A stretch of 64,000 nt of DNA from Pseudomonas pisciculturae (GCF_015461805.1 NZ_JACVZE010000007.1:331589-395588); one strand, 5' to 3'; shown: positions 50,573 to 60,200, numbered from the stretch's first letter. Translations and numbers: made by a program. The notes: a model not told the origin generated them from the sequence alone.

Positions 50573-51250
50573 ATGAAATTGCTGGTGGTGGAAGATGAGG
50601 CGCTGCTGCGTCATCACCTGTATACCCGCCTGACCGACAGCGGGCATGTGGTCGAGGCCGTGGCCAATGCCGAAGAGGCGCTGTACCAGACGGGTCAATT
50701 CAACCACGACCTGGCGATCATCGACCTGGGCCTGCCCGGCATGGGTGGGCTGGACCTGATCCGCCAACTGCGCAGCCAGGCCAAGACGTTTCCGATCCTG
50801 ATCCTCACCGCGCGCGGCAACTGGCAGGACAAGGTCGAAGGCCTGGCCGCCGGCGCCGACGATTACGTGGTCAAACCGTTCCAGTTCGAAGAGCTGGAGG
50901 CGCGGATGAACGCTCTGTTGCGCCGTTCCAGCGGCTTTACCCAATCGACCATCGTGGCCGGGCCTTTGCTGCTGGACCTCAATCGCAAACAAGCCTCCCT
51001 CGACGAGCAACCGCTGGCACTGACGGCCTACGAATACCGCATCCTCGAATACCTGATGCGCCATCACCAGCAAGTGGTCGCGAAGGATCGCTTGATGGAA
51101 CAGCTCTACCCCGACGACGACGAGCGCGACCCGAATGTCATCGAAGTGTTGGTAGGCCGTCTGCGCCGCAAACTGGAAGGCCCCGCCGGGTTTAAGCCAA
51201 TCGACACTGTGCGCGGCCTGGGTTACCTGTTCAATGAGCGCTGCCGTTGA
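50573..51250 (+). CDS. phoP: Response regulator PhoP
   Basis: Low-magnesium/cationic-peptide response regulator controlling lipid A modification and resistance genes. 225 residues: MKLLVVEDEALLRHHLYTRL, phospho-acceptor Asp in DLAIIDLGLPGMGGLDLI, TARGNWQDKVEGLAAGADDY, and the OmpR-type DNA-binding domain (LTAYEYRILEYLMRHHQQVV, DPNVIEVLVGRLRRKL). Close match in length and wording to P. aeruginosa PhoP. ATG at 50573 after GGAGAGCC. Stop overlaps phoQ. Confidence 0.94.
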   Translation: MKLLVVEDEALLRHHLYTRLTDSGHVVEAVANAEEALYQTGQFNHDLAIIDLGLPGMGGLDLIRQLRSQAKTFPILILTARGNWQDKVEGLAAGADDYVVKPFQFEELEARMNALLRRSSGFTQSTIVAGPLLLDLNRKQASLDEQPLALTAYEYRILEYLMRHHQQVVAKDRLMEQLYPDDDERDPNVIEVLVGRLRRKLEGPAGFKPIDTVRGLGYLFNERCR

Positions 51251-52593
51251 TTCGCTCGCTGCGCGTGCGCTTGATGCTGGCGGCCGCCACCTTGGCCGTG
51301 CTGTTTATGCTCGGTCTGTTACCGGCGATGCAAGGCGCTTTCAGCCTGGCGTTGCAGGACTCCATCGAGCAACGGCTGGCGTCGGACGTCACCACGTTGA
51401 TTTCGGCGGCGCGGGTAGAAAACAACCGCCTGCAGATGCCGGCGCAATTACCGGATGAGCGTTTCAACCTCGCCGACAGCCGACTGCTGGGCTATATCTA
51501 CGATCGCGAGGGCCGCCTGGTGTGGCGCTCGCGGGCAACCAAAGAAGAAAACATCAACTACAAACCGCGTTACGACGGGCGCGGTAATGAGTTCGCACGG
51601 ATTCGCGAGGCCAACGGTCAGGAGTTCTTCGTCTATGACGTCGAGGTCAAGCTGCTGGGAGGCAAGAGCGCGGCGTTCAGTATCGTCGCTCTGCAACCGG
51701 TGCGCGAATACCAGCTGACCCTCGAAGGCTTGCGCGAGAACCTCTACCTGGGCTTCGGCGCGGCCTTGTTGGTGCTGCTGACCTTGCTGTGGCTGGGCCT
51801 GACTTGGGGCCTGCAAGCCCTGCGACGCCTGAGCCAGGAGTTGGACCAGATCGAAGGTGGCACCCGCGAAAGCCTCACCGAGCAACACCCCCGCGAACTG
51901 CTGCGCCTCACGGGTTCCCTCAACCGCCTGTTGGCCAGTGAACGCGAGCAACGGGCGCGCTACCGCGATTCCCTCGACGACCTGGCCCATAGCCTGAAAA
52001 CCCCGCTCGCGGTGTTGCAAGGCGTGAGCGAAGACATGGCCCAGCGCCCCGAAGACCGCGACCAGGCCTGGGTGCTGCAATCGCAGATCGAGCGCATGAG
52101 CCAGCAGATCAGCTATCAGTTGCAGCGCGCCAGCCTGCGCAAAAGCGGCCTGGTGCGCCACCAGGTACGCTTGGAACCTGTGCTGCAAAGCCTGTGCGAC
52201 ACGCTGGACAAGGTCTACCGCGACAAGCGCGTCACCGTGACCTTTGAATTGCCGCCAAAGTGCGATGTGCCTATCGAGAAGGGCGCGTTGCTGGAAATGC
52301 TCGGTAACTTGTTGGAAAACGCCTATCGCCTGTGCCTGAGCGAGGTTCGCATCAGCCTGAGTGAAAGCCTTGAAGGCACTGAACTGTGTATCGAAGATGA
52401 CGGCCCAGGTGTGCCACCGGACCAGCGTGCGCGCATTTTGCAAAGGGGCGAGCGGTTGGACCGTCAGCATCCGGGGCAGGGGATCGGGCTGGCGGTGGTC
52501 AAGGACATTATCGAAAGCTACGGGGCGCGGCTGACCTTGGGGGATTCGCCATTGGGTGGGGCGGCGTTCAAGATTCACTTTCCGGCCTTGTGA
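51247..52593 (+). CDS. phoQ: Sensor histidine kinase PhoQ
   Basis: Senses divalent cations at the membrane surface and phosphorylates PhoP. 448 residues, the P. aeruginosa PhoQ length. Start is a TTG in the TTGA overlap with phoP. Membrane helices about 10-30 (LMLAAATLAVLFMLGLLPAM) and about 165-190 (LYLGFGAALLVLLTLLWLGL). Between them is the sensor domain. HAMP, catalytic histidine in DDLAHSLKTPLAVLQGVSED, then GNLLENAYRLC, IEDDGPGVPPDQR and GQGIGLAVVKDI. Confidence 0.93.
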   Translation: MIRSLRVRLMLAAATLAVLFMLGLLPAMQGAFSLALQDSIEQRLASDVTTLISAARVENNRLQMPAQLPDERFNLADSRLLGYIYDREGRLVWRSRATKEENINYKPRYDGRGNEFARIREANGQEFFVYDVEVKLLGGKSAAFSIVALQPVREYQLTLEGLRENLYLGFGAALLVLLTLLWLGLTWGLQALRRLSQELDQIEGGTRESLTEQHPRELLRLTGSLNRLLASEREQRARYRDSLDDLAHSLKTPLAVLQGVSEDMAQRPEDRDQAWVLQSQIERMSQQISYQLQRASLRKSGLVRHQVRLEPVLQSLCDTLDKVYRDKRVTVTFELPPKCDVPIEKGALLEMLGNLLENAYRLCLSEVRISLSESLEGTELCIEDDGPGVPPDQRARILQRGERLDRQHPGQGIGLAVVKDIIESYGARLTLGDSPLGGAAFKIHFPAL

Positions 52594-52608
52594 TCTCTAT
52601 TGGCTGTA

Positions 52609-52717
52609 CTGGCCTTATCGGGGGCAAGCCCCCTCCCACACTGAATGGGTTCACACGTCAAAATAGGTGTGAACCCGATCAAAATGTGGGAGGGGGCTTG
52701 CCCCCGATGAGGCCAGC
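52609..52717. repeat. Inside-out REP pair after phoQ
   Basis: The two GGGGGCTTGC arms point outward with their GCCCCCGAT tails at the outside, around a separate perfect 10-bp stem GGGTTCACAC / GTGTGAACCC. The outermost bases also pair (CTGGCC / GGCCAG). It lies between convergent phoQ and the AraC-type gene, and may act as terminator. Confidence 0.8.
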
Positions 52718-52732
52718 ACATTCACAGCATCT

Positions 52733-53731
52733 CTAACTTTCTTGTGCCCTGTAAGCCCCGGGCGTCACCCCCGTCCACTTCTTGAACGCCCGATGAAACG
52801 CCGACGGCTCAGAAAACCCCAACTGCTCGGCAATCTCCTGCAACGCCAAATTCCCCCGGCCCAAATGATAAATGGCGATGTCCCGCCGCAGCTCGTCCTT
52901 GAGCGCTTGAAAACTGGTGCCTTCCTCCCGCAGGTGCCGGCGCAGGGTCTGCGGGCTGATGTGCAGGTGCTTGGCCACAGCCTCCAGATCGGGCCAGGGC
53001 GTGCGGTCACGGCTTAGCAGGCGACGCAATTGGCTGCTCAGGCTGTCGCCTTCATCCGGTCGAGACAACAGGTCGGCGGGTGAGCGTTGCAGAAAGTGCT
53101 TGAGGGTGCGTTCGTCCTGCAGCAGCGGCAGGCTCAGGTAGCGGGCGGGGAACACCAGGCTGCTGTTCGGTGCGCCGAACACCTGGGGGCAGGGGAATAG
53201 CAGGTCGTATTCGCCAGCATGGGCCGGCATCGGGTAGCTGAAGCTGGCTTGGTGCAGACGAATGCGCTGGCCGATCAGCCAACTGCCGAGGCGATGCCAG
53301 ATCACCAGCAGGCACTCGCTGAGAAAGTGATCCGGGTCCCAGAGTTGGGAATCGTCCAGGCTCAAGCGGGCCATATCGCCCTCTCTTGTCAGCTGCCAGC
53401 GCGGGCCTTGCGGGAATAAGCTATAAAACAATAAGCCGCGTTCCAGAGCCTTCTCCAGGGTGCGGCAGTGGATCAGCGCGTGGCACATCATGGCGAAGGT
53501 GCCACGTTTGCTTCGGGCCTCGGCGAACCCCAGGTATTCATCGTCCAGTGCCAGCCAGAGCATCTGCAACAGCCGGGTAAATTGCTCCGGTGCGATGCGG
53601 GCGCGCGGTTCGCTCAACAGCTCTGGGGTGATTCCCAACTGTTGCAGCAAGCCTGAAGAGTCATAGCCCGCCCGACGCGCACCGCCGAGGGCAGCACGGG
53701 CGTAGTGGCTGGCGATGGTACGTTCACGCAT
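52733..53731 (-). CDS. AraC-family transcriptional regulator next to dctA
   Basis: A 332-residue regulator with the arabinose-binding-type N-terminal domain common to OruR/ArgR-like Pseudomonas proteins (RAALGGARRAGYDSSGLLQQ, ITPELLSEPRARIAPEQFTR) and an AraC DNA-binding domain at about 235-330 (AVAKHLHISPQTLRRHLRE; LQEIAEQLGFSEPSAFHRAF). ATG at 53731 has GAGG at good spacing; the frame is open further upstream, but only through palindromic control DNA. Divergent from dctA, as PA1182 is from PA1183. Whether it controls dctA is inference. Confidence 0.88.
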   Translation of the reverse strand: MRERTIASHYARAALGGARRAGYDSSGLLQQLGITPELLSEPRARIAPEQFTRLLQMLWLALDDEYLGFAEARSKRGTFAMMCHALIHCRTLEKALERGLLFYSLFPQGPRWQLTREGDMARLSLDDSQLWDPDHFLSECLLVIWHRLGSWLIGQRIRLHQASFSYPMPAHAGEYDLLFPCPQVFGAPNSSLVFPARYLSLPLLQDERTLKHFLQRSPADLLSRPDEGDSLSSQLRRLLSRDRTPWPDLEAVAKHLHISPQTLRRHLREEGTSFQALKDELRRDIAIYHLGRGNLALQEIAEQLGFSEPSAFHRAFKKWTGVTPGAYRAQES

Positions 53732-53787
53732 GCGGAGCCCTCGTCCATGAAGTGGCGAATGGTAGTCACCACCGGGCAGGGCGACAA

Positions 53788-53801
53788 GGCGGATATCCGC
53801 C
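53788..53801. promoter_or_regulatory. Palindrome GGCGGATATCCGCC, copy 1
   Basis: Perfect 14-bp palindrome, 57-70 bp before the AraC-type start codon. Identical copy 41 bp away. Confidence 0.7.
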
Positions 53802-53828
53802 AAATTGTAGGACGGGATTGGGTGAGTG

Positions 53829-53842
53829 GGCGGATATCCGCC
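53829..53842. promoter_or_regulatory. Palindrome GGCGGATATCCGCC, copy 2
   Basis: Second identical 14-bp palindrome, start-to-start distance 41 bp (close to four helical turns). 79 bp before the sigma-54 promoter of dctA. Confidence 0.7.
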
Positions 53843-53920
53843 ACCTCGATTGGCGCGCTGAAAGGCGCTTCGAAACCTTGAGGCCTGATGCCTAAAGGCC
53901 TGTAGGGTTTTTCAGCAAAG

Positions 53921-53936
53921 TGGCACGGCGTTTGCG
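53921..53936 (+). promoter_or_regulatory. Sigma-54 promoter of dctA
   Basis: TGGCACG-N4-TTGCG, GG and GC 12 bp apart; consensus except the last base. It leaves a leader of about 120 nt. DctB/DctD-sigma-54 control of dctA is established in Rhizobium and Pseudomonas. Confidence 0.88.
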
Positions 53937-54070
53937 ATAAGGACTACAGCGCAGGCCGGTTTCCATAGGTCTCGCAAACAACAAATCCCTCCAGTGCAGG
54001 AGGGTTCGCAATTGAAGTGTCGTGGGCAATGGCGGATCTTTGCCACACGGGACGATTGAGGAATTTTGCA

Positions 54071-55402
54071 ATGACGACTCGTCAGCCATTCTACAAAACC
54101 CTGTATTTCCAGGTGATCGTCGCAATTGTTATCGGTATTTTGCTCGGTCACTTTTACCCGCAGACCGGCGTGGCTCTCAAGCCACTGGGTGACGGCTTTA
54201 TCAAGCTGATCAAAATGGTCATTGCCCCGATCATCTTCTGCACCGTTGTCAGCGGTATCGCTGGCATGCAGAGTATGAAATCGGTCGGCAAAACCGGCGG
54301 CTACGCGCTGCTGTACTTCGAAATCGTTTCCACTGTCGCGCTGCTGATCGGCCTGATCGTGGTCAACGTTGTGCAACCGGGCGCCGGCATGCACATCGAC
54401 GTAGCCACCCTGGACGCCTCTAAAGTCGCGGCCTACGTGACTGCCGGTAAAGACCAGAGCATCGTTGGCTTTATCCTCAACGTTATCCCGAACACCATCG
54501 TCGGCGCTTTCGCCAACGGCGACATCCTGCAAGTGCTGATGTTCTCGGTGATCTTCGGTTTCGCCCTGCACCGCCTGGGTGCCTACGGCAAGCCGGTACT
54601 GGACTTCATCGATCGCTTCGCCCACGTGATGTTCAACATCATCAACATGATCATGAAGCTCGCGCCAATCGGTGCCCTGGGTGCCATGGCGTTCACCATC
54701 GGCGCCTACGGTGTAGGTTCCCTGGTGCAACTGGGCCAGTTGATGATCTGCTTCTACATCACCTGCCTGCTGTTCGTACTGGTGGTATTGGGCGGTATCT
54801 GCCGCGCTCACGGCTTCAGCGTGATCAAGCTGATCCGCTACATCCGTGAAGAGCTGCTGATCGTTCTGGGTACTTCTTCCTCCGAATCCGCACTGCCACG
54901 CATGCTGATCAAGATGGAGCGTCTGGGCGCGAAGAAATCCGTAGTAGGCCTGGTGATCCCAACCGGCTACTCCTTCAACCTCGACGGTACTTCGATCTAC
55001 CTGACCATGGCTGCCGTGTTCATCGCTCAGGCGACCGACACACACATGGACATCACCCACCAGATCACCCTGCTGCTGGTGCTGCTGCTGTCCTCCAAAG
55101 GCGCCGCAGGCGTGACCGGTTCGGGCTTTATCGTACTGGCTGCCACCCTGTCGGCCGTAGGCCACCTGCCGGTTGCCGGCCTGGCGCTGATCCTGGGTAT
55201 CGACCGCTTCATGTCCGAAGCCCGCGCACTGACCAACCTGGTGGGCAACGCCGTTGCTACCATCGTTGTGGCCAAGTGGGTCAAGGAACTGGACACCGAC
55301 AAGCTGCAAAGCGAGCTGGCGTCTGGCGGTACCGGTATCTCGGAAACCCGCGAAATCGACGACCTGGGTGTGGCTGAAGGCCCTGCACCGGCTGTCAAGT
55401 AA
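54071..55402 (+). CDS. dctA: C4-dicarboxylate transporter DctA
   Basis: Inner-membrane symporter for succinate, fumarate, malate and some orotate. 443 residues; MTTRQPFYKTLYFQVIVAIV fixes the start at 54071. The glutamate-transporter fold is clear: the LIKMVIAPIIFCTVVSGIAG span, the serine-rich re-entrant loop LGTSSSESALPRMLIKME, PTGYSFNLDGTSIYLTMAAV, and the second loop SSKGAAGVTGSGFIVLAATL. It is driven by a sigma-54 promoter and ends in a good terminator. Confidence 0.97.
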   Translation: MTTRQPFYKTLYFQVIVAIVIGILLGHFYPQTGVALKPLGDGFIKLIKMVIAPIIFCTVVSGIAGMQSMKSVGKTGGYALLYFEIVSTVALLIGLIVVNVVQPGAGMHIDVATLDASKVAAYVTAGKDQSIVGFILNVIPNTIVGAFANGDILQVLMFSVIFGFALHRLGAYGKPVLDFIDRFAHVMFNIINMIMKLAPIGALGAMAFTIGAYGVGSLVQLGQLMICFYITCLLFVLVVLGGICRAHGFSVIKLIRYIREELLIVLGTSSSESALPRMLIKMERLGAKKSVVGLVIPTGYSFNLDGTSIYLTMAAVFIAQATDTHMDITHQITLLLVLLLSSKGAAGVTGSGFIVLAATLSAVGHLPVAGLALILGIDRFMSEARALTNLVGNAVATIVVAKWVKELDTDKLQSELASGGTGISETREIDDLGVAEGPAPAVK

Positions 55403-55439
55403 GACGCTGATGGCGTGAACTGACGCCACAGCAACTCAC

Positions 55440-55471
55440 AAACGCCCCGACTTGTTCGGGGCGTTTGCGTT
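55440..55471 (+). terminator. Terminator of dctA
   Basis: AAACGCCCCGA-CTTGT-TCGGGGCGTTT stem, followed by a T-rich stretch interrupted by GCG, 38 nt after the dctA stop. Confidence 0.8.
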
Positions 55472-55536
55472 TCTGGCGATCTTTTGTTTTACAGTGAGTG
55501 AATCGGCTATGGGTGGAAACGCTTGCAGGAGGTCTT

Positions 55537-56490
55537 GTGGACAGTGTGGATCTGAATGTCCTGCGCAGCGTGCTCGAATGGCGCCGCGCCGGGCAGCGAG
55601 TGGTGTTGTACAGCGTGGTCCAGACCTGGGGTAGCGCGCCACGCCCGCCGGGGGCGATGCTGGCCTTGCGTGGCGATGGGGTGGTGATTGGCTCGGTGTC
55701 AGGTGGTTGCATCGAGGACGACTTGATCGCCCGCCTGCACGACGGTCGGCTGCCTGAAGACGGGCCGCCGGTGCAGCTGGTGACCTATGGCGTTACCCGC
55801 GATGAGGCGGCGCGGTTCGGCTTGCCGTGCGGCGGTACTCTGCGCCTGACAGAAGAGCGGGTCGACGATTGGGAGTGGGTGTCGCAACTGCTGGCACGCT
55901 GTGAAGATCATCAGATCGTCGCGCGTGAGTTGGACCTGGCCAGCGGAGCAGTCACGTTAAGCGCAGCCAGCAAGGATGATGTGGTCACCTTCGACGGCGA
56001 ACGCCTGCGGGCGATCTATGGGCCGCGCTGGCGCCTGCTATTGATCGGTGCCGGGCAGTTGTCACGCTACGTGGCAGAAATGGCGCGCTTGTTGGATTTC
56101 GAAGTGTTGATCTGCGACCCGCGCCTAGAGTTCGTCTACGGCTGGGAAGAACAGCACGGCCGGTTTGTGCCGGGCATGCCCGATGAGGCGGTGCTGAATA
56201 TCCAGACCGACGAACGCACGGCCATCGTCTGCCTGACCCACGACCCGCGCCTGGATGATATGGCGTTACTGACGGCGTTGAATTCGTCGGCGTTCTATAT
56301 CGGCGCGCTGGGTTCGCGGGTTAACAGTCAGAAACGCCGGGAGACCCTGGCAGCGCTGGAGTTGTCGCCGGAAGCGATTGCGCGTTTGCACGGGCCGATT
56401 GGTTTGCATATCGGTAGCCACACCCCGGCGGAAATTGCCTTGTCATTGATGGCAGAAATTGTTGCGATCAAAAATGGTGTGGCGCAGTGA
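55537..56490 (+). CDS. XdhC/CoxI-family molybdenum-enzyme maturation factor
   Basis: A 317-residue cytoplasmic protein of the XdhC/CoxI family, which binds molybdenum cofactor and helps its sulfuration and insertion into xanthine-dehydrogenase-type enzymes. Visible: VVLYSVVQTWGSAPRPPGAM, GSVSGGCIEDDLIARL (the CIE motif of the family), a Rossmann segment RLLLIGAGQLSRYVAEMA, and LGSRVNSQKRRETLAAL. The GTG at 55537 follows GGAGGTCTT; an earlier ATG at 55498 lacks a ribosome site. No client dehydrogenase is nearby. Coupled to the next gene. Confidence 0.88.
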   Translation: MDSVDLNVLRSVLEWRRAGQRVVLYSVVQTWGSAPRPPGAMLALRGDGVVIGSVSGGCIEDDLIARLHDGRLPEDGPPVQLVTYGVTRDEAARFGLPCGGTLRLTEERVDDWEWVSQLLARCEDHQIVARELDLASGAVTLSAASKDDVVTFDGERLRAIYGPRWRLLLIGAGQLSRYVAEMARLLDFEVLICDPRLEFVYGWEEQHGRFVPGMPDEAVLNIQTDERTAIVCLTHDPRLDDMALLTALNSSAFYIGALGSRVNSQKRRETLAALELSPEAIARLHGPIGLHIGSHTPAEIALSLMAEIVAIKNGVAQ

Positions 56491-57077
56491 ATGTGGCGGC
56501 GATTGTGCTGGCGGCGGGGCAGGGCAGTCGCTTTCGTGCTGAAGCAGGGGCTGATCAGGACAAACTGCTGGCCGAGTGCGTAGGCCTGGATGGTGTGGCG
56601 CGGCCAGTGATTGAGCAGGTGCTAAGGAATTTGCCTACGGGCGTTACAAGGCGCTGGCTGGTGACGTCGCCGGAGCGTACGACGGTCATTCGTCTGGCTC
56701 GGGAATATGGATGTGAAGTTTTGCTGCTGCGCTCGGCCGGGATGGGTGACAGCCTCGCGGCGGCGGTGGCGGCCAGTGGTCCGGCAGATGGCTGGTTGGT
56801 GGTGCTGGGGGATATGCCGTTTATTCGGTTGTCGAGTATTGAACGGGTGATTGAGGGGTTGAGCGAGGATGGCATCAGTGCGCCGGTGCAGGAGGGGCAG
56901 TATGGGCATCCGGTGGCGTTTGGCCAGGCTTTTGGGGCTCGGCTGATGGCGTTGACCGGTGATCGTGGAGCCAAGCCGTTGTTCGCTCAGGCGGTGGTGA
57001 GTGAGGTCGTAGTTGATGATCCCGGTGTGCTGTGGGATATCGACCTGCCACATTCCTTGGACTTCAAGCAGGACTAA
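56487..57077 (+). CDS. MocA/MobA-like nucleotidyltransferase
   Basis: A 196-residue enzyme of the NTP-transferase-3 fold, most like molybdenum cofactor cytidylyltransferase (MocA), which makes the MCD form used by xanthine-dehydrogenase-family enzymes. It has IVLAAGQGSRFRAEAGADQD (nucleotide loop), WLVVLGDMPFIRLSSIE (metal-binding Asp), and GHPVAFGQAF. The GTG start overlaps the xdhC-like stop by four bases, a strong functional link. The specific CTP use is inferred from the partner. Confidence 0.85.
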   Translation: MNVAAIVLAAGQGSRFRAEAGADQDKLLAECVGLDGVARPVIEQVLRNLPTGVTRRWLVTSPERTTVIRLAREYGCEVLLLRSAGMGDSLAAAVAASGPADGWLVVLGDMPFIRLSSIERVIEGLSEDGISAPVQEGQYGHPVAFGQAFGARLMALTGDRGAKPLFAQAVVSEVVVDDPGVLWDIDLPHSLDFKQD

Positions 57078-57079
57078 AT

Positions 57080-57167
57080 GTGGGAGGGGGCTTGCTCCCG
57101 ATAGCGGCGGGTCAGTTGAAATATGCGCCAACTGATACTCTGCTATCGGGAGCAAGCCCCCTCCCAC
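57080..57167. repeat. REP pair after the mocA-like gene
   Basis: Inverted GTGGGAGGGGGCTTGC arms beginning 3 nt after the stop codon. Confidence 0.9.
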
Positions 57168-57197
57168 ATGGGAACTGCGGCATTTTTCAGAATGCAT

Positions 57198-57234
57198 AAA
57201 AAAGCCCCGCCTGATCACTCAGGCGGGGCTTTTT
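57198..57234. terminator. Bidirectional terminator between the mocA-like gene and rne
   Basis: AAAAAAGCCCCGCCTGA / TCAGGCGGGGCTTTTT, a strong stem with A- and T-runs on both sides. Confidence 0.92.
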
Positions 57235-57252
57235 AGTTGCTGCGCGAGGGGT

Positions 57253-60200
57253 TTAGTCTCGTGCTTCAGCTTCCTGTGCAGCGGCGGCTGCGGCAGCTTC
57301 GGCTTCCTTGCGACGACGACGCACTTCACGTGGGTCATTCGGTGCACGGCCGTTTTCGGTCAGGGCGCTGGCCGGTGCGGCTTCAACCACGGGCGCAGCC
57401 ACTTCGGCAACAACCGGTGCTTCAACCACTGGCGCAGGCTCGACGATTGGGGCTGGTTCAACCACTGGGGTTGGTTCGGCAACAATCACTTCGGCAACCG
57501 GTGCTGGCGCTTCTTCGACGACAGGGGTAGGTGCTGGTGCTTCAACCGGAGCGGCTGGCTCGGCAGTCCATTGGAAAGCGGTTTGTTCTTCACGAACTTC
57601 ACGCACTTCTGGAGCTGCTTCAACAACCTGAGTTTCAACCACGGGCTCAGGCGCTACCACCGGTGCAGGCTCAATGGCGGCCACTTCAACTTCTGGCTGG
57701 GCTTCTTGAACCTGGGCAACTTCCACTTCCGGAACAACCGGCGCTTCGATTGGGGTGATGGCTTCTACAGCAGGGGCTTCAACCACCGGTGCTTCAACGG
57801 CTGGTGCTTCAACAACGACTGCTTCAACGACTGGCGTCTCGGCAACAGGTGTTTGCACAGCAGCGGTTTCTTCGACGGCAGCGGTAGCACGTTCAGCTTG
57901 CTCGTGAGCCTGGGCTTGCGCAGGAGCGCTGATGACCGAGCTGGCAACGGCGGCGGTAACGGCCAGGCCGGCAGCCAGTTCGGCGCCAGTCGGTTCGTCG
58001 GTTGCGGCTTCTGCGTTTTCGCCGGTCTCTTCCGAGCCTTCGATCACGTTGCCGTTGGCATCGCGTTGACGCTCACGACGGTTGCTGCGACGACGCTGGC
58101 CACGGGAGCGGCGACGTGGGCGATCGCCTTCGGCGCCGTCCTGACCGTCTTCCTGCAGTTGCTCTTCAGCGGTCAGCACTTCTTCTTCATCGCCGGCGGC
58201 AGCGGCTTGCTCGGCACGTGGTTGGCGTTCTTCACGCGGGGCGCGTGGTTGACGCTCCTCACGCGGTGCACGCTCTTCACGCGGCTGGCGAGCCGGGCGT
58301 TCTTCAGCAACAACGGCGGCACCGGCAACAGCAGGCGCTGCGTCCAATGGCTCGCGCAGTTCACGCACGCGTTCTTCACGTTCGCCGCGCGGTTTGCGAT
58401 CTTCACGCGGTGCACGTGGAGCACGTGGTGCGCGTTCTTCACGCGGTGCACGTTCTTCGCGGGCTACGGCCGGGGTTTCTTCACGGGCTTCGCGAGGTGC
58501 ACGTTCTTCACGCGGTGCGCGTTCTTCACGTGGGGCACGCTCTTCGCGCGGCTTGCGTTCTTCATCACGGCGACCGTTACGGTTGCGGCTCTGCTGGCGA
58601 CCGTTGCGACGCTCTTCGTTACGTGCCGGGCGTTCGGTGGCAGGTTTTTCAACCACAACCGGAGCAGCAGGCTCTTCCTTGGTAGCGAACAGGCTGACCA
58701 GCGACTTCACCAGGCCCTTGAACAGGCTTGGCTCAGGCAGGGCGGCCGGGGCGGCAACTGGCGCTGCAACTTCGGTCGGAACCGGTGCGTTGGCACGGGC
58801 CGGCGCGGTCTTCACGGCAGCTTCCTGGCGAACCAGGGTGCGGGTCGCGGCGGCTGGCTGGACTTCTTCCACTTCGGCAGCGGCAGCAGCGATTTCGTAG
58901 CTGGACTGGCCGCTATGGGCTTCCGGGCTGTCATCACGCAGGCGCTGTACTTCGAAGTGCGGCGTCTCGAGGTGATCGTTCGGCAGGATCACGATACGGG
59001 CACGGGTGCGCAGTTCGATCTTGGTGATCGAGTTGCGTTTTTCGTTGAGCAGGAAGGCTGCAACCGGGATCGGCACTTGCGCGCGGACTTCAGCGGTGCG
59101 GTCTTTCAGGGCTTCTTCTTCGATCAGGCGCAGGATCGCCAGCGACAGCGATTCAACGTCACGGATGATGCCGGTGCCGTTGCAACGCGGGCAGACGATG
59201 CCGCTGCTTTCGCCCAGGGATGGACGCAGGCGCTGACGGGACATTTCCAGCAGGCCGAAGCGCGAGATGCGGCCAACTTGCACGCGGGCACGGTCAGCTT
59301 CCAGGCACTCGCGGACTTTCTCTTCCACGGCGCGCTGGTTCTTGGCAGGGGTCATGTCGATGAAGTCGATCACGATCAGGCCGCCGATATCACGCAGGCG
59401 CAGCTGGCGGGCGATTTCTTCAGCCGCTTCCAGGTTGGTCTGCAGGGCGGTTTCTTCGATGTCGCTACCTTTCGTGGCGCGCGCCGAGTTGATGTCGATA
59501 GACACCAGGGCTTCGGTCGGGTCGATCACGATGGAACCACCGGAAGGCAGTTCGACCACGCGCTGGAAGGCGGTCTCGATCTGGCTTTCGATCTGGAAAC
59601 GGTTGAACAGCGGCACGCTGTCTTCGTACAGCTTGATCTTGCTGGCGTACTGCGGCATCACCTGGCGGATGAAGGTCAGGGCTTCGTCCTGGGCTTCAAC
59701 GCTGTCGATCAGCACTTCGCCGATGTCCTGGCGCAGGTAGTCGCGGATGGCGCGGATGATCACGTTGCTTTCCTGATAGATCAGGAACGGCGCGGAACGA
59801 TCCAGGGAGGCCTCTTTGATGGCGGTCCACAGTTGCAGCAGGTAGTCGAGGTCCCACTGCATTTCTTCGCTGCTGCGGCCCAGGCCAGCAGTACGAACGA
59901 TCAGGCCCATGTCAGCCGGTGCGATCAGGCCGTTCAGCGCTTCACGCAGTTCGTTGCGCTCTTCGCCTTCGATGCGACGGGAAATACCGCCGGCACGTGG
60001 GTTGTTTGGCATCAGCACCAGGTAACGGCCAGCCAGGCTGATGAAGGTGGTCAGGGCTGCGCCCTTGTTGCCACGTTCTTCTTTTTCGACCTGAACGATG
60101 ACTTCCTGGCCTTCGCTCAGGACGTCCTTGATGTTCACGCGGCCTTCAGGGGCTTTCTTGAAGTATTCGCGGGAGATTTCTTTGAGGGGCAGGAAGCCGT

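Larger units (their letters stand above)
53732..54070 (+). promoter_or_regulatory. Divergent control region between the AraC-type gene and dctA
   Basis: 339 nt without a gene. It contains two identical palindromes (53788, 53829) and the dctA sigma-54 promoter at 53921. A weak GAGGAATTTTGCA ribosome site precedes dctA. Confidence 0.6.
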
